Shown: piece by piece, positions 35,215-46,513 of the stretch
Layout: each line of letters begins with the position of its first letter
Position numbering within the stretch: the first letter of the stretch is position 1
From: Medicago truncatula
Lineage: Eukaryota > Streptophyta > Magnoliopsida > Fabales > Fabaceae
Length of the DNA: 64,000 nucleotides
Assembly: GCF_003473485.1 (NCBI RefSeq)
Contig: NC_053049.1
Span: 32,153,292 to 32,217,291 of the forward strand
Direction of reading: 5' to 3'
Made by a program: the position numbers and the translations under genes
Notes under the pieces: generated by a model
What the model saw: only the letters and a program-made list of their open reading frames with translations
Told to the model about the DNA's origin: nothing
Database searches by the model: none

Positions 35215-36335
35215 AACTTCTTTTTTATTAAATGAAAATTAGTTTTCTATACACAATTAATTTTGGGACTTTTCACTGTTCAAATTTAATGCAAAGAACA
35301 TTTTCTTTAAAACAATCTGCTTATGTTTACACGAACATTTATTTTGACCAAGTCATAATGTAAAGTAATGTTTGAGATTTTTTTTCTTTCTTTTTAGTTT
35401 TTAGTTACAGTAAAGAAAAGATTGTTTTAAATACAAAAAATGTTTTTATTAAAAATGTTATTTCAATTTTAAAACATTTGCGTCAATGAAAGTTGACTAA
35501 GTTAGTAAAGAGTTGACTAACCAGTAAGGTCGTTGGTTCAACTATTGCAGCCGATGTGAGAACCTCTTTTGTGATATGTGAGTACATTTGTAACAGTCTT
35601 TGAGTTTTGAGGCGTGTCTTAACCATGATGAAAATGGAATCCTGAAGTCCAATACATCTAAATTTTTTCTATTAAGTTTTAAAACATTTGTATATGAGAA
35701 TGTAAAAAAGAATTACACTTAATAATTGTAGTCTTAATTGGTCATTTAGTCCCTAACTAAATTATTGATTTTATTTTAGTCCCATGACTCCCAAAATGTT
35801 CTTTTCGGTCCCTCAAGTTAACCTCTATTTGTCAAAGTCGTCCTTGTCAAATTTTAAAACTTGATGAGTGTACATCTCGCAAATGAGGTGACATTTTTGT
35901 ATTGTTTCATGTGTTTGTAGAGAGAGAAACGACTAGTAATAGAAAGAGATGGAGAGAACACGAAAGGAGAAAACTAGTGGATAAGAAGAGGAATTTCAAC
36001 AAAGAAGACGACCCAAAAAATACAAAGTTTTTTTTTTTTTTTTTTGGTCAGGTAAATACTAAGTTACTTGAGCAAAAGGAAATACTAAGTTAAAAACTAT
36101 CATTGAAAAATATAAACATTGTTTTTAGAATTTGAAAGTCACAGCCCACACACATTTATAAATATATCTAAAACAAATAATGATTTCAAATAAATACATA
36201 AATCAATCAAATAAAATCTAAAATTATACAAAAAGACTTGTTAAAAAAATTATAAAAAAAGAAAATGTTTCTTACTACACAAATGGTGATAAAAACAACA
36301 TACACGAATGATGCTCGCCTTAACGTTAATGTTAT
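35215..36335. other. AT-rich spacer, no gene seen
   Basis: No credible coding sequence. A poly(T) run followed by GGTCA near 36027-36050 resembles the end of a reverse SINE tail, but the SINE body is absent. Confidence 0.4.
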
Positions 36336-36684
36336 ACTCTCTCCGTTCTCAATTATAAGCAAATTTAATTTTTTGGATTCATTTAATTAATGATGTATGT
36401 GGTCCATATTATGAACCACGTACATCATTAACTAAATGAAAATAAAAAGTCAAATTTGCTTATATTTCATCCGTCCCAGATTAACTGAGCTATTTGCTCA
36501 TTTTACATGTATTAAGAAAAAAATATATAAATGAAGGAGAGAGAAAAGTGGTTTTAAGTGTTCTTGTTAAGTATTGGTGCATTCTCCACTATCATAAATG
36601 CAAAGTAGAATATATATTGAATTGGAACTCATGAAAAAATAATTAATATTGTATTGAAAAGTGAAATGACTCAGTTATTTTATG
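36336..36684. mobile_element. Two abutting, damaged Stowaway-like elements
   Basis: 36336-36466 begins CTCTCTCCGTTCTCAATTA and folds back on TTTGCTTAT/ATAAGCAAA arms but lacks its right terminus. A second begins near 36467 with CATCCGTCCCAGATTAACTG and folds onto ACTCAGTTATTTTATGG near 36670-36685, where the next element is inserted. Confidence 0.5.
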
Positions 36685-38494
36685 GAGTAAATAGGCAATT
36701 GCCCCTTGAAATTGTAAGTTTCGTCAATTACCCATGAAATTAACAAAACTTCAATTACCCCCTTGAAATTTTACAACATTAATCAAAATTTACCCCCTCC
36801 ATCAAATTTTTCTGTTAGTGAACATAACATTTTGTAAATACCCCATAAAGTTTTACAAAATGTCCCCACTTAAAAATTTATATATTTTTTTTCTTATCTT
36901 GATCACTAAAATAATATTTTTCTGTTCTTCTCAACCCATTCAGGCCCCGCCACCAAGGAGGAGGTGAGAAATAATCCATGATTAATTGTGTTATGGCTGT
37001 ACCATCTAACTTGCTCCAGGTTTATGGAGTTAAGTTGAAAATTTTACTACAAATATTGTACTAAGAAATAAGAATTATATGATCAACCTAACCTATATGA
37101 ATGATTATTAATTGTTATGCATTTTGTACTGTAAGAATGCAAGACCGTAAATTAGCAGGATAATTAAAGACAACAAATACTCTAAAACTTATTCTCTTCT
37201 TTATTCATTATGCAAAAAGTTACATATGGCACTACCCTCTCAAGGATTTGGAAAATATATTCTCTCCAGCACATGCATTTCTTATTAGTTCTCATGATTC
37301 AAGCTAAGATCATGTACAATGGGAAAAAAATTTCAATACCCTTCAACACCCACTTTTTCAATTCCCAACACTCCACGTCATTTTTCTCTCATAATTCAAC
37401 ACCCATTCAATTTTTAACTCTCCAATAGTTTTTTCATTCAACACCCTACCCCACCACCTTTTATTTCTTATTCTTATTTAATTTTATATTTTTGATTTTA
37501 TAATTACCTAAAATTATCGATTATAATTAAATTAAAATAATACAATTAACTATTTATTTTTTAGTTTTTTTTTGGAAAAACAAAATTTTGTAATTAGAAG
37601 AATTTTGGGTGTTAAATTGATTATTATTGGGATCCATTTCACTAAACAAAGACTAAAACTTCAAAAGAAATGCTAATAATAAGATTAAGAGAGTGAAAAA
37701 TATGATTTTTTTTCTGTGTCCAAATCAAATGATCAAAGTCTCTATTTGTAGAGAAAAAAAAATCACGAATTTTGGTAAAAATAAAAAATAAAAAAAAATC
37801 ATTTGCAATGAAATAATTGAGTCCAAATTATTAAGAAGATAAAAATCCAAACAGCCAATCAGAAAGCACCACGTGTCCCTACATTAACAGAAAATTTTCT
37901 CTCTCCGCGTCCAGCTTTAATTCACGCGCCCTGTCGGCGCGTGCATCACACGCGCCCAAATCAACGAACAGAAACGCGACACGTGGCTACGGTGGCAGAC
38001 TTTCAACATGTTGAAATGGTTCATCATCTCTTTCATCCACCTCATTTTCAATACCCCTTCTCCAATGGTTTCAATAGTTGAAATTTGCTTTCAATAACCC
38101 CATTGTGGATGATCTAACAAGAAGGGTGACTTATTTACCAGATGTACGTTTAAGATGGTAAAATGTGGTTTGAGGAGCTTCAGTCCACAAAAATGCATCT
38201 TTCTTAAGCAGTGCAGTTCAAGGTGCTGCAATTGAGGAATGATTTCGCACATATTTGTGATAAAAAATACTTTGAGTCAAGGATAAGAAAAAACATATAT
38301 AAATTTTCAAGTTCAGAGGTATTTTGCATATAAGTGTAAAATTTCAAGGGGTATTTGCAAAACGTCATGTTCACTAACAGATGAAGTAAATTGATTAACA
38401 TTGTGCAATTTCAAGGGGTAATTGAAGTTTTGTTAATTTTAAAGGAGTAATTGACGAAACTTACAATTTTAATGGAGGAATTGCCTATTTACTC
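36685..38494. mobile_element. 1.8-kb foldback element with exact 10-bp target duplication
   Basis: TTATTTTATG flanks the element exactly at 36675-36684 and 38495-38504. The arms start GAGTAAATAGGCAATT on both sides and remain similar for about 170 bases. No transposase is visible. The interior is interrupted by the PIF/Harbinger-like element at 37308-38114. The long arms and 9-10-bp duplication suggest a MULE-like or foldback type. Confidence 0.8.
37308..38114. mobile_element. PIF/Harbinger-like MITE nested in the 1.8-kb element
   Basis: Ends GATCATGTACAATGGG and CCCATTGTGGATGATC are inverted, with TAA on both sides (37305-37307 and 38115-38117), as expected for PIF/Harbinger. The 807-bp interior has no transposase and includes a GC-rich stretch at about 37910-37990. 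Confidence 0.7.
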
Positions 38495-38504
38495 TTATTT
38501 TATG

Positions 38505-39049
38505 ATAGGCATTGTCAGCATAATGTAAACAAAAGACTATTAACAAAGTCAGCATTGTCGTATTCCCATTCATGCCAGCCATATAGGCATAGTTTACGAG
38601 GGGAGCGTCTAATAATTTTAATAAATTACCTTGCCACTACTAACTAATTATATACATTTTTCTTTTATTCAAAAAATTATATACATTTTTTTTTACTCAA
38701 CTAGTACTATATACATCGATAAAAGAAAAATGCCAGAAGCGCTACCAACTAATTAAAAATGACACTGGCGTATGATACATGCATGTGATAGATATTCAAA
38801 CTAAGTATCTGTTTAAGTGATTATTTAACGAGTTTTTGTTAGGGTTGAATTGTTCGCGAAAATTTGAGGTTGAATTGTGACTATAATACTACCAATCTAT
38901 GGGTATTCTAAAACATTTGGTTAGATGAGGTTTGTGTATATATTACATAACAAATTCTCTCGATTGTTTTTCTATCATTGTTATCCATCTCATTATCAAA
39001 CTTTTTTACCCTCGTTTTTATATTAAAAACCAATCTCACATTTTTTCAT
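38505..39049. other. Spacer, no gene seen
   Basis: AT-rich sequence without credible frames or clear repeats up to the LINE tail. Confidence 0.4.
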
Positions 39050-39281
39050 TTAATGTGAAATCAAATTCTTTGTGGTGGTTGAAAGCTAGTAATGTGGTCT
39101 TTACTTTTGGTACTCATAGTTGGTGGTCGAGACCGCTTGTATGTATGTGCATCAATTGACTTTGTTGTAATCTTACTGGATGTTGTTCTTTTCGTGATTG
39201 TTTTGGCACGTCTTGTGCTATAACAATTACGGTATTTTTGGTAATATATTTCATTTTAGTTTCTTAAAAAAAAAAAAAAAT
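39050..39281 (+). mobile_element. 5'-truncated LINE 3' end
   Basis: The frame NSLWWLKASNVVFTFGTHSW followed by WSRPLVCMCIN and a stop matches the C-terminus of the large LINE (HSLWWLKANNANFVYGTSRW). The 3' UTR words and an A-run at about 39267-39280 follow in the same order. Confidence 0.8.
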
Positions 39282-39587
39282 CGTAAAATTGTTAATACAT
39301 GAGAGAAATATGATTGAGAGAATCTATTTTCATATATTACATTTATCCGGAAATATAAAACTTAAATTTTATTCCTTTCTAATAAGGCTTGTCTGAAATT
39401 TTAACCATGTTAATTATTTCTTTACTAACATAGTTATAATTATTTTACAAGAAACAAAACATATTTTGATTAAAACATAAACTAACTCTATTTTTTTAAA
39501 AGATAAACTTAAAAATATTTTATTAATTTTTAACAAATTTAATAGCTAGTATTACTAACTTTCTTTTTAATTCTAGTAACTAGTAAT

Positions 39588-39730
39588 TTTTTTTTTTTTT
39601 TTGTCAAGTAGCCTAGTGGCTAGAGCTCACACAATTTAATTGTAGAGAAGTGGAGTATCCGGGGTTCGAACCCCGACTCCTGCATATAATATACAATATC
39701 CTTACCAACTGAGTTAAACTCACGGGGATT
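39588..39730 (-). mobile_element. SINE, tRNA-derived, reverse orientation
   Basis: The reverse complement starts ATCCCCGTGAGTTTAACTC, with B box GGGGTTCGAACCCCGG and tail AAGTGGAGTATCC reversed. A T-run at its left is the inverted A-tail. The direct repeat AGTAACTAGTAAT lies at 39575-39587 and 39731-39743. Confidence 0.9.
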
Positions 39731-40204
39731 AGTAACTAGTAATTTAGTTGGTGAAATCATACCTCTAAGGACTGCGATAGTATTAGTAAGATACTGTTTT
39801 AAAAGGATTTCAAATACTATTTTGGACTAGTAGAAATATTAATTTTTCGGATTAAGTCCAATTGTGAATGGGACATTTGATAATTTCTTGTTCGTCTCAA
39901 AATTTCACACACATTAGTCATTTCTTTACAAAAACATCTTTATATTATTTTGGTCTTAACCCTCAAGTTCTCAAGAAGAAGGGAATTAGGTAGTCTAGAG
40001 TTCGGTTAGATGATAAATAAAATCTGATCAAAGATTTGTTTTAAGGATTCAAACTATTGGATTTTCTCTAATGATTTGTTTGTGCTAAAACTTAATAACC
40101 ACTTGAGCTCAATCATTTAGATAAAAGAAATCTCTTTTAATTCATCAGGATTAGACTAAGGTTAACCCTAAGCCCTTACCTTTTCACTTTAGTTTTGGAT
40201 GTAC

Positions 40205-41080
40205 TTAGTGAGATGCAGCTTAGAGGCTTCACTCCCAACCTTGTTACTTTCAATATACTTATTAATGGACATTGCAAAGATGGAGCAATAATTAAGGCAC
40301 GAGAACCGCTAGAGATGCTTTTAGAAAATAGACTTAAACCTGATATATTCACTTTTAGTTGTATAATTGATGGACTTTGTCGATTAAAGAGGACCGAGGA
40401 AGCTTTTGAATGCTTTAATGAGATGGTTGAATGGGGGGTTAATCCAAATGCTATCATTTACAATATCTTGATTCGGTCTTTATGCAGCATCGGGGAAACT
40501 ACAAGATCAGTGAAGCTCTTAAGAAGAATGCAAGAGGAAGGAATAAGCCCTGACATCTACTCCTATAATGCTTTGATTCAAATTTTCTGTAGGATGAATA
40601 AGGTTGAGAAAGCTAAAAAGCTTTTTGATTCAATGTCAAAATCTGGCTTTAATCCTGACAATTACACATACAGTGCTTTTATAGCGGCGCTGTCTGAATC
40701 TGGGAGATTAGAAGAAGCTAAGAAGATGTTTTACTCAATAGAGGCAAATGGTTGCTCTCCTGATTCATATGTATGTAACTTAGTTATTAAAGCATTGGTT
40801 CGGCATGATCGTGTTGAAGAGGCCCAAAAGATCGTAGAAAGATGCCGACAGAAAGGAATAGCTTTGAACTGTACTCTTGATTCATAGACTTTATCTCTAT
40901 TTGTTTTTGGATGCTGCTACATTATTGAGAGTTCCACAGAGAAGATATTGATACAGGATACAGGTACCTTAAATTATAAAGCTCTATGGACATGGAGGAC
41001 TCGTGTGGAATGTGGATGCATGAACTATTTATTTTTATTTTTGACCAAAGATGCATGATTTAGCTATGCACGTGATGATG
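40205..41080 (+). pseudogene. Truncated duplicate of the PPR gene 3' half
   Basis: Matches 47829-48704 at a constant offset of 7,624 bp, so with no net indel over 876 bp. It covers the last 228 or so codons of the PPR gene and about 190 bp of its 3' flank. I see only a few changes (e.g. RELLE to REPLE, SMEANG to SIEANG, RQDR to RHDR, TPDS to TLDS). An open frame of 230 codons from an ATG just upstream (40195-40887) would give a short PPR protein without a targeting peptide. There is no poly(A) tail, so this is a DNA-level duplication, not a retrocopy. The right edge abuts an RTE remnant exactly. Confidence 0.88.
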
Positions 41081-41740
41081 GAATATAACTTCAACATAAG
41101 TAGTTCTACCATGGAGGTGAAAGTGGGAGATCATATCATACCCCAAGTTATACGATTTAAACGTCCATAGTTCAAAATGACGGAGAAATAGAAGCATATG
41201 TAAATCATCTTATTCAAGTTGGGTGGTTGAAATGGAGATGAGTTCATGTGTGTTATCTGGTAAGAAAGCACTGCTTAAGTTGAAATGAAAATTCTATCGG
41301 ACAGTAGTCAGAACGATGTTGTATGGTAAAGAGTGTTGAGTGATTAAAAACCAACACGAGAATGAAATAAGCGTAGTGGAGATGAGGATGTTGTGTTGGA
41401 TGAATGGTAAGACTAGACGAGAAAGAATTAAGAATAACACCATTTAGAGAGAGAGAGAGAGAGAGAGTTGGGGTAGCACCTTTAGTAGAAAATATGTTTA
41501 GGTAGTTTCGACATGTACAGAGAATACCGATAGATGCTATAATACGAAGAGTGGATCAGATAGACGAGAGTCAGATCAGAAGAGATAGAGGAAGATCTAG
41601 AAAAACTATAAGAAAAGCTATTAGAAAAGACTTAATGATTAACAAGTTGAATCCAAATATGATTTATGATTGAACTTTATGACGTAATTTGATTCATGTA
41701 GTCGGTCATACTTAGTGAGAGAAGACCTTGTTGTTGTATC
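41081..41740 (+). mobile_element. RTE-type LINE 3' part, decayed
   Basis: Broken frames carry the RTE reverse-transcriptase C-terminal region: EVKVGDHIIPQVIRFK, MKILSDS and VGVAPLVE-like pieces, RGRGRSRK, then a DLMINKLNPNMIYD-like stretch, and a TGTTGTTGT-type 3' end near 41735. A (GA)n microsatellite has expanded at about 41447-41466. It is the longest of four RTE pieces in the window. Confidence 0.75.
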
Positions 41741-42022
41741 GTTAGGAAACAAACTTTTTTTCTCTCATTTAATACCAATAATTGTAAGGGTAATTATGAA
41801 ATACTAACACATTTTTTTAATACATTTAATGCTGCAACTGGTAAATTTTATAAATGTGTCTTATAGCAACCGACAGAGGGGGTATATGGCATAAACAAAT
41901 AAAATCTAAGGGAAAAGTAAACAACAAAAATTAACCAATGCCTTGAAAAATAAGCAACCACCATCGACTTTGCATTATAAATCAGCATGTGATGTACATT
42001 GTGAAATGCAGTAGCAAGATAA

Positions 42023-42398
42023 ATGGCTTCTAAGAAGTGCTCCCTTATTTGGGTGATTCTCTTTTTGTGTATGCTCGGTTTATCTGTCAAGGCTATAGCA
42101 AGAAACATTGTTGGTGCTACTGAAATGTATGCTGGTAAGTTATAGAACCTCAATCACACCTCTCATTGCATTAATTAATTATATCTTACAATTATATATT
42201 TATATGATTAATTTAATTAACCAAGCAAGTATTTCCCATGTTTATTATTTTGTAGTTTCAGATGAAATAATGGGTCAGAATAGAAAGCTGCTTAGCCCAG
42301 ATCAGCGATGTAAGAGAGGAAAAATTCATTATAATCTTCATGATGTTATGACCGATCGCAAGGCATCAAATAATCCACGTTGCCACCATTATCTTTGA
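42023..42398 (+). CDS. Small secreted peptide precursor, unrecognised family
   Basis: Exons 42023-42134 and 42256-42398 join at GT-AG in phase, giving 84 aa. The first exon encodes a clear signal peptide (KKCSLIWVILFLCMLGLSVK, then AIA). The mature part is basic, with two cysteines (DQRCKRGKI and NNPRCHHYL) and an end at HHYL. A TATAAAT lies at 41976-41982, about 47 bp upstream. A leader in exon 1 and a small mature domain in exon 2 are typical of plant secreted peptides. I could not match it to RALF, CLE, GASA, EPFL or NCR peptides by eye. The next 350 bp downstream shows no gene. Confidence 0.55.
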
Positions 42399-42757
42399 TA
42401 ATGCTTTGTTGTGTCACAATTTCACAGTTGAAATACCTAAATAAAAGACACATTGATTAGATGTGGGACTATTTTTCATAATTGGTTTAGTTCATGTAAT
42501 TTAATTTGTTCTATGATAATAATAATAATGAATTCATGTAGTTTGTGTTAGAGTAATGATATTCAAACATAAAAAGGTAACAACATAGGTACACTTGTGT
42601 ACTTATCACCGTATTTAAACATCCCTACATCCTTATCATTCTTTAAATGTACAAGTTTATAAATATACACAAATTTAGAACTAAATATGTAAACACATGT
42701 TCTCTCCGAAATATGTAATCCCTACATCCTTATCCTTCTTTATATGTATACAAGATA

Positions 42758-43738
42758 TTATTTATTTAATACTTTAACTATTTATCTTAAATTTAACAAT
42801 TTAATCTTTATAAAGTTACAAAATAGATGTGAAGAGAAATAAAGTTACAGAATAGAATCTCACTCTATCTATTTTTTTTCCCTTCTCTATTTCTTCTTCA
42901 GTTTAGAGTAAAATGAATATACCGAGTTGTTAGATAAAAAAAATACATCACTCACTTAGTCGATGATGTCTTTGTGACTCACTCAATTCCTCACTTTGAT
43001 TGCACTGAACCAGAAAAAAGTTCAAGAGTTTGGCTAACTTGATGCATGACTCTTGTGTGGCTGTGTCCATTATCAAAGGAATCTGACTTATTGCTTAAGT
43101 CACATTTTGGTTAACAGAAAGATTTTGAGATGTGCCTGCAAATCCTTGAAATATTGCTAAGATGGTTTTATGTTGTTTTGTAGCCATCTTGCTTAGCTTA
43201 TAACAAATTTCAGCAACGTGACCAATTTGATTAAAATAAATGTGCATTTTATTCTTATAACATATTAGATCTAAGATTCTTTTAATTTGGAAAGTAACTG
43301 CTACAACGGCCAAAAAGTTCAGCTACATGCTAAGTTCTGGTTGATATGTGTGGTGTTGTCTTTAGTCTTATTCAAATTGAGTGTGTGAGTATAATAGTGG
43401 ATGTTTGTTTTTTGCTACACTTTGATGCCATTCTTGAATAGTAAATTTGCTCATGTTGAGATGAAGATACTAAAACTGATAAATATTAAACAGAGTTACT
43501 GAAACTAGAACCGCAAGTTATTCTACATATCGTAAGTTCCACATTGAAAAATTACTAGGTGCTTTAGACATTTATATATACTGGTCTGATGTACTTATGT
43601 TACATGTGGGAGTATAAGGTTGAATGAATATTTTATTTACTCTTTCAATCTTCTACAAACCTGCATTTTTACTTTGGAAAAATGAAATTTTTCTGGGTTA
43701 GCAAATGAAAATGTATTGATTAGATATCTATTAAAATG
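42758..43738 (-). repeat. 0.9-kb low-copy block, right copy, inverted and without LINE
   Basis: Inverted partner of 23785-28742 without the LINE. It retains about 100 bp (roughly 43330-43430) missing from the left copy, between two AGAA(T/C) words. Short frames exist, but no protein family is recognised. Confidence 0.75.
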
Positions 43739-43751
43739 GGAAAAATTGTTA

Positions 43752-45455
43752 CTACCTCCGTCCCTATATGTAAGACCCTTTTGCTAAAATTACAGGAATT
43801 AAGAAATTGGATATTTGTATTAAAGTTGATGGTAATCACTATTATTTTTACAATTTTGTTCTTAAGAGAGAGTTGATTTATGTTTTCCATATGTTATTTA
43901 TCGCTGATTGAAGAAAAAGATGTATAACAAAATAACGGCTTAATACATCGTTTGGTCCCTTAACTTATTTTTTATTTTCAATTTGGTCTATTAACTATAA
44001 AGTGTCTCAATTTAGTCTCATAAGTCTTCTGCCGTTTACCTTTTTGGTCCTCTCCGTTTGTTTTTAACCTTAAGGCTATGTTTGGATGACATGAGAAAGT
44101 AAGAGGAAAGCTAGTGAAAGGAAAGATGGTATGAGGAAAGAAAGGGAGTGGAAAGTGAAGGGAGACTGTTGTAGCTTATAATGAATCACAAACACCTAAT
44201 TTTTTCCTCCATCTTCTTCCCTATGTTCTTCTTTCATCTTCTTCTTCTATCATCTTCATCAATTTTCAATTAACCCTGAAAAAAACAAACAAAAAAATTT
44301 GGAGAAATATAAAAAACAAAAAACATAAATTTTTTTTTCTCCTTGACATTGCTACGAGACACATAATCATCATCATCTCCATTTCATTCATTCTTCAATC
44401 ATCAAGACTCATTATTACTCAACAACAACAACCTAGAATCATCATGTTAATTCTCATGCTTACTCATTCATTCTTCAATCATCAATTCTCATTCTTATTC
44501 ATTCAACAACAACAGCACAGAGGAACAGATTGAACCCTTTTTTTTTGGCAGAACAATATCTTTTTTTGTTGGACATTTTTACCGTCTCCTTTAATATTAC
44601 CATAATATATAAATTGGGTTGAACGAAATTAAGGATAATATTAATGAGGTAACACTTTGAAAAGAACAGAAGGACTGATTCAAAATCAATTATACAAAAA
44701 CATAATATAAACACACATAATTTATCCATTTAAATTGCCGTAAATTGAAGAAGAATAGCTATTCGAGTTGTTTCCAACAACAAGAGTCATCAATATACAC
44801 ACAACAAGTTCAGGTTTTCATCAATAGTTCTGCTTGCCTTGAAATTAAACGATGTACTGAATAAAATGTTTAAATGGTCATTCATAAGTCGCCTAAGGAT
44901 AACAACAGCAAGGCTCTAGAGTTCTACTTTGCTGCTCAATTCTGATTCTAACCCAGTGTTGTTGTGGTGGTTTTTTGATGGTAAAAATGTGATGTTTAGA
45001 ATTGGAAAATGTAAATGGTAAAAATGTTGGGTTTTATTTTTGGTTAAATGTTGAATTATTTATTTATTTTTTTGTATATTGTATGAAGAAGTGGTGGAAG
45101 GAAGAAGATGAAGAAAGGAAAAAAAATTAGGTGTTGGTGGTTCAGTGTGGTATATAATGGACCTACAATCGAACGGTCGAAAACATATCAAAAATATTAA
45201 ACATTAAAAAACAAACGGACATGACCAAAATGGTAAACGGAAGAAAATTTATGGGACCAAATTGAGACACTTTATAGTTAGGGGATCAAATTGAAAACCA
45301 AAAATAAATTAAGAGACCAAATGATGTATTAAGCCTAAAATAAATAAGGGCATCTATGTAAAGAAATAATTAATATTGGAAATAGCAAATGGATCTTATA
45401 AAAAGTGACAAAAAAATTCTCAAAATGATCTTATAATTAAGGACGGGCGAGGTAG
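43752..45455. mobile_element. Stowaway-like element split by a later insertion
   Basis: The left end CTACCTCCGTCCCTATATG and the right end, reversed, CTACCTCGCCCGTCCTTAA are inverted, and TA flanks both (43750-43751 and 45456-45457). Without the nested element it would be about 300 bp. Confidence 0.7.
43936..45336. mobile_element. 1,401-bp inverted-repeat element nested in Stowaway
   Basis: AAAATAA occurs at 43929-43935 and 45337-45343 as a candidate target duplication. The arms (CGGCTTAATACATCGTTTGG against AGGCTTAATACATCATTTGG) remain similar for about 140 bp. The interior contains GGAAAG-rich and TCTTCTTC-rich sequence, possibly a further nested pair around 44060-45180. No transposase. 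Words shared with the MITE at 20196-20543 (AATTTGGTCCC, TTAACTTA) hint at a related family. Confidence 0.78.
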
Positions 45456-45479
45456 TATATTTTTAGCTAAATAAACATA

Positions 45480-45679
45480 GAGAAATGCTAAGGACAAACT
45501 CTCAAACACACTCTTTCAACACACTCCAATAATAGGAAGCCACCTCACCCCAATTTTTAATACATTTCAATTTCATATTAGGTTGTCAGTTAATTAAACA
45601 AAGGATGGGGATGATGTGTCAACATGTTATTGGAGTGTGTTGAAAGAGTGTGTTTGAGAGTTTGTCCTTAGCATTTCTC
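45480..45679. mobile_element. 200-bp MITE with identical 53-bp terminal repeats
   Basis: The first 53 bases (GAGAAATGCTAAGGACAAAC...) equal the reverse complement of the last 53 without mismatch. The flanks ATAAACATA and ATAAACCATA suggest a 9-bp duplication with one added base. Perfect arms suggest recent activity. The GAGAAATG start resembles the MULE at 23099. Confidence 0.85.
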
Positions 45680-45689
45680 ATAAACCATA

Positions 45690-46513
45690 ATAGGTTTTTC
45701 TAAAGAAATATAAACACATTTGTACTTTGTTTATTGTAATTTTATTTAGGGAAAATTACATCGACCTCCCCTAAACTTTATGTAAATATAAGATACACCC
45801 CTCTTTTTTTTCACTATGCACAAACCTCCCTTATTTATTTGATAAATCACCGTGAGACCCCCTTTGCCTAACACCGTTAATTGACAGCCATTTGCTAGTG
45901 TAAAGAAGTATGTTTGATCTTGGCTCCTAAAAACGATTGTTTTGTTGTTCCTTTTCTGCGTTCCTATTTATGTTGGTTCCTTAGAAACTAACGAAAGGAA
46001 AATTTGAATTTTCACTCGACTTGAATTGAATCCTATCCAACAATGCAATTTGCTTAACAGTGGTTTTTGTTAGGTTTAAGATCTTATATAAATCATCTAC
46101 ATAGTTCAATCAAGTATTATTTGAATATCAGCTTAATGGGGCTTTGAATCTTACAAGAATTACTGGTTTGTCTATACATTTATCAGAAGATCTTATGTCA
46201 CAGACAAACATCTTTCAAACATTAAATTCTCAGAAAATCTAACCTTAAAACCTCCATCATCTGTGCTGAGAAGTCCAATCTTAACCTAAGCCCACGTCAT
46301 CAACAACTTCTATGCACACTCACATCACAATGGAACCGTGTATTCTTAATCTTATTACTGTTACATTATCATTACTAGCTTTAACTCTGTTTCGGTAACT
46401 TTTCCTCTTTTTTCCCACTAAATTTCTCTTGCTTACAATGTGTTCGATGAAATGCCTCTTTCACTCATCCAATTGAATCTCTAACTTTTCATAACCATAG
46501 CTTCTTCTTCCAA
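45690..46513. promoter_or_regulatory. Upstream region of the intact PPR gene
   Basis: No gene. The last 150 bp is CT-rich and likely includes the 5' leader. No clear TATA box is evident. Promoter role inferred from position. Confidence 0.3.

Noticed and set aside
41447-41466. (GA)n tract as a regulatory GAGA element
   Set aside because: It lies within a decayed RTE element and is best read as microsatellite expansion.
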